This document shows positions 24,990 to 33,781 of a stretch of 55,163 nt of DNA, in pieces. The notes below the pieces were generated by a model. The model was not told the DNA's origin. It saw nothing but the letters and a program-made list of their open reading frames with translations, and ran no database searches. This DNA comes from an uncultured Opitutales bacterium. GTDB lineage: Bacteria; Verrucomicrobiota; Verrucomicrobiia; Opitutales; Seribacteraceae. Location of the stretch: positions 1-55,163 of the forward strand of contig CALKMX010000057.1 of NCBI GenBank assembly GCA_938091675.1, in the 5' to 3' direction. Made by a program: the position numbers and the translations under genes. Each line of letters begins with the position of its first letter. Position 1 is the stretch's first letter.

Positions 24990-26122
24990 AAAACATTATC
25001 ATAGCCTGTGGGGGAACCGGTGGACATTTGACTCCAGGTATTGCACTTGCCCAAAGCTTGGAAGAGTTGGGCTGTTCTACCTGGCTTTTTATTAGCCAAA
25101 AACAAGTGGATTCTAGACTCGCTTCCAAATATCCTGAGTTAACCTTTGTTCCTATGTCTGGAGCTCCACTGGTAAAAACTACTTGGGGTATAATAAAATT
25201 TATAAAAGGCTTCCTGGTATCCTTTCTCCGTTCGCGTTCATTCTTCCGGAAAATTGATGCCGATGCACTGGTTGGATTTGGGGGGTTTTCATCTTTTGGT
25301 CCCGCACTTGCTGCCCGCACATGTGGTATTCCCTTCTATGTACACGAAGCCAACCGGGTTGTCGGGAAAGCTGTCCGTTTTTTGGCAAACCGTGCCCAAA
25401 AGGTTTATTTTCCAGCAGGTGTCAATTGCCCCGGTGTATCAATCGAAAAGATTTCACACATTGGGTATCCCTTAAGGTCAGACTTTAGAAGAATCCCGAT
25501 GGAAAGAGCACGAAAGTGCTTAGGGATTTCTATGTCCGATAAATTGCTCCTGGTGTTAGGAGGGAGTCAGGGAGCATCCTCCCTTAACAACTGGGTTAAA
25601 AATAATTTGTCACATTTAGCTGAGGATGGAATTTCAGTGTACTGCCTGACCGGATTAAAGGAACAAAACTCTGGAACAGTTCAGCTTGAAGGAATAGGTG
25701 GGGAAACAATTACCAGCCGGTTTGTTGCATTTAGCGACCAAATGCACATTTTACTATCTGCCGCAAATTTGGTTATCTCCAGAGCTGGAGCGGGTTCAAT
25801 TGCTGAGATTATAAGATGTCGAGTGCCATCAATTCTCATTCCTTATCCCTTTGCTGCCGACCAACATCAGCTTGCCAATGCGAATTACTTGGAGGCTAAG
25901 GGTGGCAGCGTTGTTTGTACGGATGGAACCATTGCAGATAAATTACTCCTAGAAGTTCGTGAGCTCATGTTTAATGAGGACTTTAGGGCAGTACTACGGA
26001 GAAACCTTTATTCGTTAGATGTTGAGGATGTTTCTTCTGTGCTGGCAAAGGACCTGCTCAAGAATTTGTCTAAAAGTAAAAGCATACCAGTTTACACCGA
26101 TCTTTTGGAGGTGAGTTCATGA
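24986..26122 (+). CDS. murG: Lipid I N-acetylglucosaminyltransferase
   Basis: MurG adds GlcNAc to lipid I on the cytoplasmic face, making lipid II. The 378-residue GT28 protein has the two glycine-rich loops, GGTGGHLTPGIALA near the start and GGSQGASSLN in the C-terminal half. The acceptor-site segment GFGGFSSFGP and the UDP-GlcNAc motif SRAGAGSIAEI are also present. It starts within the ftsW stop (ATGA) and its own stop overlaps the murC-murB start. Confidence 0.95.
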   Translation: MKNIIIACGGTGGHLTPGIALAQSLEELGCSTWLFISQKQVDSRLASKYPELTFVPMSGAPLVKTTWGIIKFIKGFLVSFLRSRSFFRKIDADALVGFGGFSSFGPALAARTCGIPFYVHEANRVVGKAVRFLANRAQKVYFPAGVNCPGVSIEKISHIGYPLRSDFRRIPMERARKCLGISMSDKLLLVLGGSQGASSLNNWVKNNLSHLAEDGISVYCLTGLKEQNSGTVQLEGIGGETITSRFVAFSDQMHILLSAANLVISRAGAGSIAEIIRCRVPSILIPYPFAADQHQLANANYLEAKGGSVVCTDGTIADKLLLEVRELMFNEDFRAVLRRNLYSLDVEDVSSVLAKDLLKNLSKSKSIPVYTDLLEVSS

Positions 26123-28323
26123 GACGCCCTAAAAGAGTTTTACTACTGGGTGCAGGCGGGATGGGGATGGTCCCCTTGGCTCTTTATCTTAGGGGGGCTG
26201 GCGTACGTGTGGAAGCTTTCGATGATCAATTCCACGAGCCTATACGAAGCCACCTAATTGAGCATGGTGTAAAATTATTGGATGAACTTAGCCCAATTAA
26301 GGAGCCCGATTGTATTGTTCATTCCTCCGCAATAAATCACGATGAAAGTAGGCTAAAAAAGTTAAAGCTTTCGGGAATTCCTTTTTATCGTCGCGGGGAG
26401 TTTGTGGCTAACTTGTTTTCCCGTCACAAGATAATTGCAGTGGTAGGAAGTCACGGCAAAACTAGCGTTACGGGTAAACTGGCTTGGGCACTTGACCTAT
26501 GTGGATTTGAAACATCTCATTTGGTCGGTGGTCAGTTTAAAAACTTTTTTTTACCATCCGGATATTACTCAAAATCTAAATGGGTAGTAATTGAGGTCGA
26601 TGAAAGTGATGGATCAATTGATGCATTTTCTCCCTGGGTAACGATTTGTTTGAATTGTGACTGGGATCATGTCGATCAGTACAAAGACAAGCACTCTTTT
26701 GCCAAAATCCTCAAAAATTTATTTTTACGAACCAAAGGCTCAATCATACATGGTGATGGGAAAATTCTTAGCACAATCATTCGCGATCTAAAAAATAAGT
26801 CGGTCTATGGCTTTGACCGCGGAAAAGATCCATCCTCCTTTCTAATTTCAAACACCAATGCGGTTTTACAAGCTGGTAAAGTCCTTGGGGTTGATTTCTC
26901 TGAGGTAGACTTTGAACGATTTCCAGGCATGGAAAGGAGGCAAAGTATACTTTTTGAATCATCTGACCGTGTGGTGCTGGAGGACTATGCCCATCATCCT
27001 ACTGAAATTTCAAGTGTGCTTAGACTTAGAAGAGAAATGCTGCCTGACCATATTTTAAGGGTGGTTTTTCAGCCACACAGATATTCCAGAACCAAGGCAT
27101 TGGCCTCATCTTTTGCTGAGGAACTTTCTGTTGCCGACGAACTTCACTTGTTGCCCACATACGGTGCCTTTGAAAAGTTTGACCCGTCAGGTGCAGTGGA
27201 GTCGCTGACTGGTTTTTTACCACCAAGGCTTCGGGATTCTGCCAAAATATTTAAGGAGTTTTACAACCTAAGAAGTACACTTAGCCCAAAACCAACAGGT
27301 TTGAGTGATCAGGTAGTTTTTGTAGGGGCTGGGGATTTAAACAAGTGGGCTCATGCATTCTCCTCATGGGAGAGAGCGAAAGGTTACAAGCAAGATGCCT
27401 TTGGTTTATTTCTTGAGGGTCGTTTATCTCATCAATCTAAGTTGATCAGAGATTTGCCAATTGGAACAATGACTACCATCGGGGTAGGTGGATCGACTAA
27501 GTGGTATGCCGAACCTGCCAATATTGAGGATCTTACCACCCTTGTGGAAGCATGTGATATTTTTGAATTGCAAAGAGCAATGATTGGCCGGGGTTCTAAT
27601 CTGATCGTGCCCGATCAAGGTTTTGGGGGATTAGTGATTCGCTTACGTGGTGAGTTCTGGCGGACGATTGATGCCAGGTGTGATGATTCCATCATTGTTG
27701 GAGCTGGGGCAAAGCTTAAGGAAATTTGTAAATTTGCATGCTTGAAAAATCTCAGCGGTTTCGAGTTTTTGGAAGGAATACCTGGTACCTTAGGCGGTGC
27801 CCTCAGAATGAATGCGGGTGCGATGGGTTGGGAGATTTTTGATTTTGTGGAATGGGTTAAATTTTTAATGCCTAACGGAGAAATTAAACAAATAGATGGA
27901 GATGAACTTGAAGTCGGATACCGGTATTGCAGGGAAGCATATGAGGGAATTGCCCTGAGGGCGAAACTCAGGGCAGAGGGCAGGGCACAGCACCTAGAAA
28001 TTCGTAAAGTTATTGAGAAAATGTCTCGCAAAAGAAGGAAATCACAACCCAAACAAGCAAGTTCAGGTTGTATATTTCGAAACCCTAAAGATAAGCCTGC
28101 TGGTTGGCTTATTGACCAGGCAGGTTTGAAAGGCGAACAAATCGGAGGAGCTGCCGTTTCCGAAGTTCACGGAAATTTTATCGTCAATCAGGGAGGCGCA
28201 ACCGCTGAGCATGTGGTTGAGCTTATTCAAAGAGTGAAGCAACAGGTAAAAGATACGCACGGAATTGTGCTGGAACCGGAAGTTAATTTACTCGGTCAAA
28301 CCTGGAAACAATACCTATCTTAG
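26119..28323 (+). CDS. murC-murB: MurC-MurB fusion: UDP-MurNAc-L-Ala ligase / UDP-enolpyruvyl-GlcNAc reductase
   Basis: A 734-residue bifunctional protein for two consecutive cytosolic steps. Residues 1-430 are MurC: GAGGMGM, P-loop GSHGKTSVT (110-118), DYAHHPTEI and FQPHRYSRT. Residues about 445-734 are MurB: IGVGGSTKWYAEP and GRGSNLIV for FAD, GIPGTLGGALRMNAG, and SSGCIFRNP, where Cys replaces the usual proton-donor Ser, and the final LEPEVNLLG. The MurC half is odd: about 30-40 residues of the central domain are missing before SNTNAVLQA, where other MurC proteins have GxHNxxNAxAA. A strong GGAGGTGA lies just before the ATG. The frame is intact. Confidence 0.92.
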   Translation: MRRPKRVLLLGAGGMGMVPLALYLRGAGVRVEAFDDQFHEPIRSHLIEHGVKLLDELSPIKEPDCIVHSSAINHDESRLKKLKLSGIPFYRRGEFVANLFSRHKIIAVVGSHGKTSVTGKLAWALDLCGFETSHLVGGQFKNFFLPSGYYSKSKWVVIEVDESDGSIDAFSPWVTICLNCDWDHVDQYKDKHSFAKILKNLFLRTKGSIIHGDGKILSTIIRDLKNKSVYGFDRGKDPSSFLISNTNAVLQAGKVLGVDFSEVDFERFPGMERRQSILFESSDRVVLEDYAHHPTEISSVLRLRREMLPDHILRVVFQPHRYSRTKALASSFAEELSVADELHLLPTYGAFEKFDPSGAVESLTGFLPPRLRDSAKIFKEFYNLRSTLSPKPTGLSDQVVFVGAGDLNKWAHAFSSWERAKGYKQDAFGLFLEGRLSHQSKLIRDLPIGTMTTIGVGGSTKWYAEPANIEDLTTLVEACDIFELQRAMIGRGSNLIVPDQGFGGLVIRLRGEFWRTIDARCDDSIIVGAGAKLKEICKFACLKNLSGFEFLEGIPGTLGGALRMNAGAMGWEIFDFVEWVKFLMPNGEIKQIDGDELEVGYRYCREAYEGIALRAKLRAEGRAQHLEIRKVIEKMSRKRRKSQPKQASSGCIFRNPKDKPAGWLIDQAGLKGEQIGGAAVSEVHGNFIVNQGGATAEHVVELIQRVKQQVKDTHGIVLEPEVNLLGQTWKQYLS

Positions 28324-28337
28324 AAAATTTTGATCCA

Positions 28338-29288
28338 ATGAATGTTAACCCAAATATAGTAGTACTTTCGGGCGGAGTTGGTCCAGAAAGAGAAGTATCT
28401 CTTTTATCAGGCAAAGCTCTCTCCGAGTCCTTATCCCATAAATTTAATACGCAGCTTCTTGATTTATCTGAATGTTCACTTCCTCCAGATTTAAATCCAG
28501 AATCTGATATTGTGTTTTCGGTTATTCACGGCGAGTTTGGGGAAGATGGAAAACTGCAGGGCTTGTTAGACGCCGCTGGCTTTGAGTATTGTGGATGTGG
28601 TGCCGAATCGAGCCGTTTGTGCATGCACAAAGCCAACGCCAAAAAAAGGGTGTTGGCCGATGGAGTTAGGGTTGCAAGTGGCATAGAATTTTTTGATCCA
28701 GCTGAATTGGATGCCTCCGAGGTTGTCCAAAAACTTGGTAAAGAGCTGATTATTAAACCCACCGACCAAGGGAGCAGTGTATCGCTCTTTTTACTATCCG
28801 GTGAAGAGGAACTTCGGGAAAAATTAAAGTTTATCAATCCAGGGAACTGGTTACTGGAGGAAAGAATTTTGGGAAGAGAAGTAACCATCGGTGTTATGGG
28901 GCAACATACCCTTGGAATTGTGGAAGTAATTCCTAACGGAGGGGTTTACGATTATGAAAGAAAGTACACTCCTGGTTCCACGGAATACCGCTTCCCTGCC
29001 GTTCTTGATTCTGAAACTGAGGCAGAAATTAAAGATTTTGCCTGGAAAGCTTTTAACAGTTGTGGGTGCAGGGATTTTGCTAGAGTTGACTTTATGATTT
29101 GTGATGATGGGCATGCCTATTTTTTGGAAATCAATACCTTGCCCGGATTGACCACTACCAGCCTCTTGCCCAAAAGTGCGAGTGCCTCAGGATACAATTT
29201 TGACCAACTTACCCAAAAGCTGGTAACCCCTGCAGTAAATAGATTTTTGGGTGTAACCATTGAGGGAGAAACTCCACACGCAGCTTAA
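28338..29288 (+). CDS. ddl: D-alanine-D-alanine ligase
   Basis: Ddl makes D-Ala-D-Ala, the substrate of MurF. The 316-residue ATP-grasp protein has the N-terminal GGVGPEREVSLLSG motif, VIHGEFGEDGKLQGLLD, the ATP-contacting KPTDQGSSVS stretch, and the metal-binding FLEINTLPGLTTTSLLPK end. GREVTIGVMG is also typical. The start ATG 28338 is 14 bases after murC-murB and has no Shine-Dalgarno. Confidence 0.94.
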   Translation: MNVNPNIVVLSGGVGPEREVSLLSGKALSESLSHKFNTQLLDLSECSLPPDLNPESDIVFSVIHGEFGEDGKLQGLLDAAGFEYCGCGAESSRLCMHKANAKKRVLADGVRVASGIEFFDPAELDASEVVQKLGKELIIKPTDQGSSVSLFLLSGEEELREKLKFINPGNWLLEERILGREVTIGVMGQHTLGIVEVIPNGGVYDYERKYTPGSTEYRFPAVLDSETEAEIKDFAWKAFNSCGCRDFARVDFMICDDGHAYFLEINTLPGLTTTSLLPKSASASGYNFDQLTQKLVTPAVNRFLGVTIEGETPHAA

Positions 29289-29292
29289 ATTT

Positions 29293-30207
29293 ATGAGCAT
29301 AAGAAAAAAGAAAGACTTAGCCATGCCAGTAAGTTGGCGGAATTTAAAACCTAGCTCTGCGAGGAAATCCAGCTCGCGAATTGTTGCCCGAAAACGTTTT
29401 GTGACCTTTGCGCGGGTGTTTGTGTATTTAATCATTGCAAGTGGAATCGCTGGTTCAGTGGTTTACCAACAGTTGCGGCAGCCTAATTCAAATGTGGTCG
29501 GACAGAGCGATTACACCGGTCCATCAATTCCTATTCAAAGGATCGATTTCCGCTCAGATGGGGTATTAAATGATAAATGGTTTTTGAACTGGATGGGCCC
29601 AATTAGGGGGCTTTCATTGGCCCAAGTTAACCTCGTTAAACTTCAACATAATCTTTTGCAGGAAGACCAAATTATTGAGGTGAAAGTAAAAAGAAATTTT
29701 CCTTCTACGCTACAGGTTTTTGTTAAGGAAAGAGTGCCTCTTCTGGTTCTCAGGCTTCGTGATAATCAACTGGAATTCCGTGACTGGCTCGTGTCTTCGG
29801 ATGGCTTGCTCTATGAAGGATCTGGATATTCTACCGCAATGATGAACCTTCTTCCTTCCCTGAAAATTCCCGGGGCACTAATCCAAAAAAAAGATAATAA
29901 CAGAGGGTATAAAAAATTAGAGGGTATCCCCGTGATTGCACCACTTTTGGAACTTGCCAGATCCGAATACCCAGAAATTTTCCGCGACTGGACTGTGGTA
30001 TCTTACAACCGTCCGAGCGACAAAGACCCTGGTGCCAATGTTACTGTAAAGTCCCGTAGAATCGGAACAATACGCTTTAACCCTTCGGATTATTCATCGC
30101 AATTGAAGAGGTTACGATATCTCTTGGATGAACCCAAGTTTTTGCAAGCATCCTTCATCCGTTCCATTGATCTTTCCCATGGGCGCTCTGTTTTTGCTAA
30201 AATTTAA
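29293..30207 (+). CDS. ftsQ: FtsQ-like division protein with POTRA domain
   Basis: A bitopic division protein of 304 residues from ATG 29293. A basic cytoplasmic N-terminus (many Arg, Lys and Ser) precedes a single membrane helix (about residues 34-55). The outer part has a POTRA-like unit (IQRIDFRSDGVLNDKWFLNW, then LQVFVKERVPLLVLRL) and the FtsQ beta-domain ending in SSQLKRLRYLLDE and IRSIDLSHG. It links FtsL to the outer divisome scaffold. ATG 29293 is chosen because it follows the ddl stop by four bases; an in-frame TTG at 29260 would overlap ddl. Confidence 0.86.
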   Translation: MSIRKKKDLAMPVSWRNLKPSSARKSSSRIVARKRFVTFARVFVYLIIASGIAGSVVYQQLRQPNSNVVGQSDYTGPSIPIQRIDFRSDGVLNDKWFLNWMGPIRGLSLAQVNLVKLQHNLLQEDQIIEVKVKRNFPSTLQVFVKERVPLLVLRLRDNQLEFRDWLVSSDGLLYEGSGYSTAMMNLLPSLKIPGALIQKKDNNRGYKKLEGIPVIAPLLELARSEYPEIFRDWTVVSYNRPSDKDPGANVTVKSRRIGTIRFNPSDYSSQLKRLRYLLDEPKFLQASFIRSIDLSHGRSVFAKI

Positions 30208-30234
30208 ATGAAAATCTTTTAAATTAATAATCCC

Positions 30235-31440
30235 ATGAGCAAAATAATTGGTGCACTAGAAATTGGTACTTCCTATGCAAAGGTCTTAATCGGCGAGGTC
30301 TCCGATGATAAAAGCCTGAATATTGTCGGCAAATCATTTCGTAAAAATGAAGGCGTTCGTAAGGGCGAAATTATTGATTTCCGTAAAACTGCTGCCAGCG
30401 TCCATGCCGCGATAGACGAGGCGGAAAAAATGTCGGGCACTACTGTTGACTCCGTATATTTAGCTCAAACAGGTTCTCACTTGAAGGGGTATTGCCTCAG
30501 GGGTAGGGCTAATGTGGCTTCACCAGATGGTCGTGTCTCTATTGCTGACCTTCAGCGTGCTGCCGATGAGGCAAAAAGAAAGCAGCCTGCATCGGGAAGG
30601 TCCTATGTTCACCATGTTCGAATGCCTATCCAGCTCGATGGTCGTCCAATCGAAGATCCAGTCGGAATGATAGGCCAAAATGTTGAGTTGGCTTATTGGT
30701 CGATTGAGGGGGATGAATCCGCAATTAGGATGAACCTCGATATCGTGCATCAGTACAGCCTAGAGGTAGACGACCTGATTTTATCTTCAATTGCATCCTC
30801 TACTCTGGTGGCAGGCCCTGATCTACGAAGAGCAGGGGTTTTGGTGATTGATATTGGGGCTGGAGTCACTGATCTTGCTCTTTATCGGGCAGGAAACATT
30901 ATTTTTACATGTGTTATTCCTGTTGGTGGAGATCATATAACTGGTGATTTGGCAATGGGTTTAAGGGTGTTGGAACCTTACGCCGAAGAACTCAAGTTAG
31001 AGTATGGTAAGGCACAACCAGACCCAACGGACGCAGAGCAGGATCTTTGGATTATTGGAAACAAGACTATCGGAGACCGCACAATTCCCAGAAAATCAAT
31101 AGCAGATATTATTCATGTAAGAACGGTTGAGCTGTTTGAAATAATAAGTAAAGAGCTAGGCGACTTAATTAACCCAAAAGAGTTGGGGGCTGGGGTTTTA
31201 TTGACCGGCGGGACATCCCGGTTGCCAGGAATCGAACAGCTAGCATCGAAAGTGCTCGGAGTTGCTACGACCAAGGCAAGTTTCCCTTCTGGGTTGGGCA
31301 ATGAACTTGCCCAAGCTGAAAACTCAACCGTGCTTGGACTGCTTCATTATGGATTGGAAGATCATCGCCTTCCTGGCGAAAGATCTCCAAGCGAAGGGGC
31401 TGGTATTTTTAAGAAGATCGGTGGATTTCTAGGCATATAG
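30235..31440 (+). CDS. ftsA: Cell division actin-like protein FtsA
   Basis: FtsA anchors FtsZ to the membrane. The 401-residue protein has the actin-like ATPase parts: phosphate-1 (GALEIGTSYAKVLIGE), phosphate-2 (VIDIGAGVTDLALY, about 204-217), the SHF-type 1C subdomain between them, and the adenosine motif GAGVLLTGGTSRLPGI. The C-terminus ends in a short amphipathic segment (IFKKIGGFLGI) that should bind the membrane. It follows ftsQ by 27 bases; ATG 30235 has no Shine-Dalgarno. Confidence 0.94.
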   Translation: MSKIIGALEIGTSYAKVLIGEVSDDKSLNIVGKSFRKNEGVRKGEIIDFRKTAASVHAAIDEAEKMSGTTVDSVYLAQTGSHLKGYCLRGRANVASPDGRVSIADLQRAADEAKRKQPASGRSYVHHVRMPIQLDGRPIEDPVGMIGQNVELAYWSIEGDESAIRMNLDIVHQYSLEVDDLILSSIASSTLVAGPDLRRAGVLVIDIGAGVTDLALYRAGNIIFTCVIPVGGDHITGDLAMGLRVLEPYAEELKLEYGKAQPDPTDAEQDLWIIGNKTIGDRTIPRKSIADIIHVRTVELFEIISKELGDLINPKELGAGVLLTGGTSRLPGIEQLASKVLGVATTKASFPSGLGNELAQAENSTVLGLLHYGLEDHRLPGERSPSEGAGIFKKIGGFLGI

Positions 31441-31494
31441 ATTTCAAATAAATGCATAGAATCCATTACTCATTCACCCCCAACCCCCTCACTT

Positions 31495-32784
31495 ATGATG
31501 AAAGATACTTTATTTGAAGATGAAAATATCGATTCCCCGACTGAAAATGCTTACGGCATTAGGGCTAAGGTTATTGGTGTTGGGGGGGCAGGCATATCCT
31601 TAGTCGATGGTTTGAGATTTGATAACTTTGATTCGGTGGATAACCTGGCGCTGGATGTTGACATGAAAGCAATTTCTGACTCTCTAGCATCCCAAAAACT
31701 TTGCTTAAGTAAAAGGCATACCCGTGGGATGGGTACGGGGGGTGATATAGCTCTGGGAAAAAGGTTGGCAGAAGAAGAAAAAGATAAAATTCGTGCACAG
31801 TTGGAGGGAGTCGATTTAGTCTTTCTTCTCGCAGGGCTCGGAGGAGGGATTGGAGGAGGAGCTTCCCCGGTTGTTGCCAGACTTGCCCGGGAGCATGGTG
31901 CATTAGTATTTGCATTTACCCCTTTGCCTTTCAGTTGGGAGAAATCTCGTCACATGCAAGCGGAGGACTGTTTGTCAGAACTTCGCAAGTATGCAAATGC
32001 TGTTGTGCCACTTCCCAATGACTCACTTCTTCAAATCGGGGGAGAAGATGCCACTGCTCTTGAGTGCTTTGCGGAAGCTGGGCGCAATGTAAGCAGAGGA
32101 ATCAGTGCCATATGTAACCTGGTATTTAAACGAGGTATGATCGATGTTGATTTTTCGTATCTTCGAAAGGTTTTTTCAGCGAGGACCGGGCGAACCCTTT
32201 TCGGTTATGGGAAAGGTTCCGGCAAGGACGCACTCCGAGAGTCATTGCGTGATTTAATGCTTTGTCCGATGTTGCACATGCCCGAGGTCTCAAAGGCAGC
32301 GGATGTTCTGATGATCTTTATTCAAGGAGGCACATCGTTAAGCATGGGAGGACTGCAGTCCGTATCCAAAGAAATTAGAGACTCCTTTAAGGCGGGTGAA
32401 GAAGTTGTTTTTGGTGCCCATGTGGATGAAAACCTTGGCGATCAGGTAAAGATCACGGTACTGGGGGCGACCTCCCTTGAGCCATTGGTAAAAGTTGCAG
32501 ATGTTGCACCTGTGGCTCAACAAGTTCTGGAATTGGCAGCACAGCCGAAAGAGGCTCACCCATCAAAGTTGGAAGTTGAAAAAAGAAAAGCCCAGCCAGC
32601 CCAAGCGGTCAATAAACGATTAATTCGAAAAAAAGAATCGAGTGTGGATCAAAACACCTTTCCATTTATGGACGAGAAAAACCAACGTGGAATTTTTGAT
32701 GATTTACCCAATCGAAACATTTATGAGGGAGAGGATTTAGATGTTCCAGCCTACCTCAGGCGAGGAGTGAAAATTGCAATTTAG
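31495..32784 (+). CDS. ftsZ: Divergent cell division GTPase FtsZ
   Basis: A 429-residue FtsZ, the ring-forming tubulin homologue. The N-terminal GVGGAGISLVDGL and the GLGGGIGGGASP signature (114-125) are recognisable but changed from the usual GGGTGTGAAP. The synergy loop, normally NVDFAD, reads D217-V-D219-F-S-Y222: Asn has become Asp and the second catalytic Asp has become Tyr. The C-terminal peptide EDLDVPAYLRRG, which binds FtsA, is intact after a flexible linker. It is the only FtsZ seen here and holds the normal place after ftsA. The 54-base C-rich leader has no Shine-Dalgarno. Confidence 0.9.
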   Translation: MMKDTLFEDENIDSPTENAYGIRAKVIGVGGAGISLVDGLRFDNFDSVDNLALDVDMKAISDSLASQKLCLSKRHTRGMGTGGDIALGKRLAEEEKDKIRAQLEGVDLVFLLAGLGGGIGGGASPVVARLAREHGALVFAFTPLPFSWEKSRHMQAEDCLSELRKYANAVVPLPNDSLLQIGGEDATALECFAEAGRNVSRGISAICNLVFKRGMIDVDFSYLRKVFSARTGRTLFGYGKGSGKDALRESLRDLMLCPMLHMPEVSKAADVLMIFIQGGTSLSMGGLQSVSKEIRDSFKAGEEVVFGAHVDENLGDQVKITVLGATSLEPLVKVADVAPVAQQVLELAAQPKEAHPSKLEVEKRKAQPAQAVNKRLIRKKESSVDQNTFPFMDEKNQRGIFDDLPNRNIYEGEDLDVPAYLRRGVKIAI

Positions 32785-32866
32785 TAATTCTTCACCATGA
32801 AACGTCAAAATTTCTATTTGCTTTGATTGTTTGACCTACCCCGCAAAATATCTTTGAACAACTTAG

Positions 32867-33760
32867 ATGAAATTTTGCTTAATTACCCTTTTAGTTGTTT
32901 CACTAGGATTTAATTACGCGATTGCTAAAATTTCCCACCTGCTTGTCACAACCATAGGGGATGGAGTAGTTCAGGTTGTCGATGGTGATACCAGTGAGGT
33001 TGTTTCCTCTTCGTCTTTTTTACCGGTAAACCGCAAACTTTCAGTTAGACCTAAAAGTGGAATTGAGACTTTAGCATCGGGTTATCTTTTTCGTTTTGGG
33101 TCTTCTACTATTTTCCAATGTGAAAAAGATTCGATAAGAATTTTTTCGGGCTCTCTTTTCGTCCGATCAAGGAATTTTAATAATACAGTGTCTATCATAG
33201 GACCAGAAACAACGGTGAGATTGTCAGGTGCTGGTTCTTGTTTGATAGAAGTGGAAAAGAACGGTGGTTTTAAATGCGTGGGACTGCTTGGGAATTTACG
33301 CCTAGGCTTGCACAAGGATGATGCCATTGCTTTGCTTCCCGGAGAATTAGTATTTACTGAATTAAAAAGCCAAACCCTAAGCGACAAGGTTACGGTTGAT
33401 CTAAAAAACTTATTTGAGACTTCATTTTTGATATCGGGGTTTTCAAACAGCAACAGTTTTGAAAATGCACTCAGGAGTGTTGCTGAATCTCAAAAATTGG
33501 TGATTGGTAAATCCTTTAACGCTTCTGTCGGGGAAGCAACGGGATCTGATAGTTTTGAAATCGTCACCCAAGCTGTATCGGAGAAGCATTCCACCCAACC
33601 TCTGAATACTTCGCCCTCAAACGCTTTTCACTCACATTACACGCTCCCCAGTGAGTCTCCCTTGACCGAATTACTTGGGCGATCGCCCAAGCGTCTTGAT
33701 GCAGAAGGTACTTCACCCGCTCAGCGTCCCTTTCCCAGTCGTCTACTACGAGGCAACTAA
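32867..33760 (+). CDS. Secreted FecR-like protein
   Basis: A 297-residue protein with a signal peptide (about 1-20, cleavage after AIA). It then has a FecR-like beta-rich domain: VSVRPKSGIETLASGYLFRFGSSTIFQCEK..., RIFSGSLFVRSRN and later strands. The C-terminal third is Ser/Thr/Pro-rich and looks unfolded. FecR domains usually act as anti-sigma sensors, but no sigma factor is adjacent and no membrane helix beyond the signal is seen, so this one is probably an independent envelope protein, a pattern seen in Verrucomicrobiota. The match is by eye. Confidence 0.55.
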   Translation: MKFCLITLLVVSLGFNYAIAKISHLLVTTIGDGVVQVVDGDTSEVVSSSSFLPVNRKLSVRPKSGIETLASGYLFRFGSSTIFQCEKDSIRIFSGSLFVRSRNFNNTVSIIGPETTVRLSGAGSCLIEVEKNGGFKCVGLLGNLRLGLHKDDAIALLPGELVFTELKSQTLSDKVTVDLKNLFETSFLISGFSNSNSFENALRSVAESQKLVIGKSFNASVGEATGSDSFEIVTQAVSEKHSTQPLNTSPSNAFHSHYTLPSESPLTELLGRSPKRLDAEGTSPAQRPFPSRLLRGN

Positions 33761-33781
33761 CCTTTAAAATCCAAACATTCT

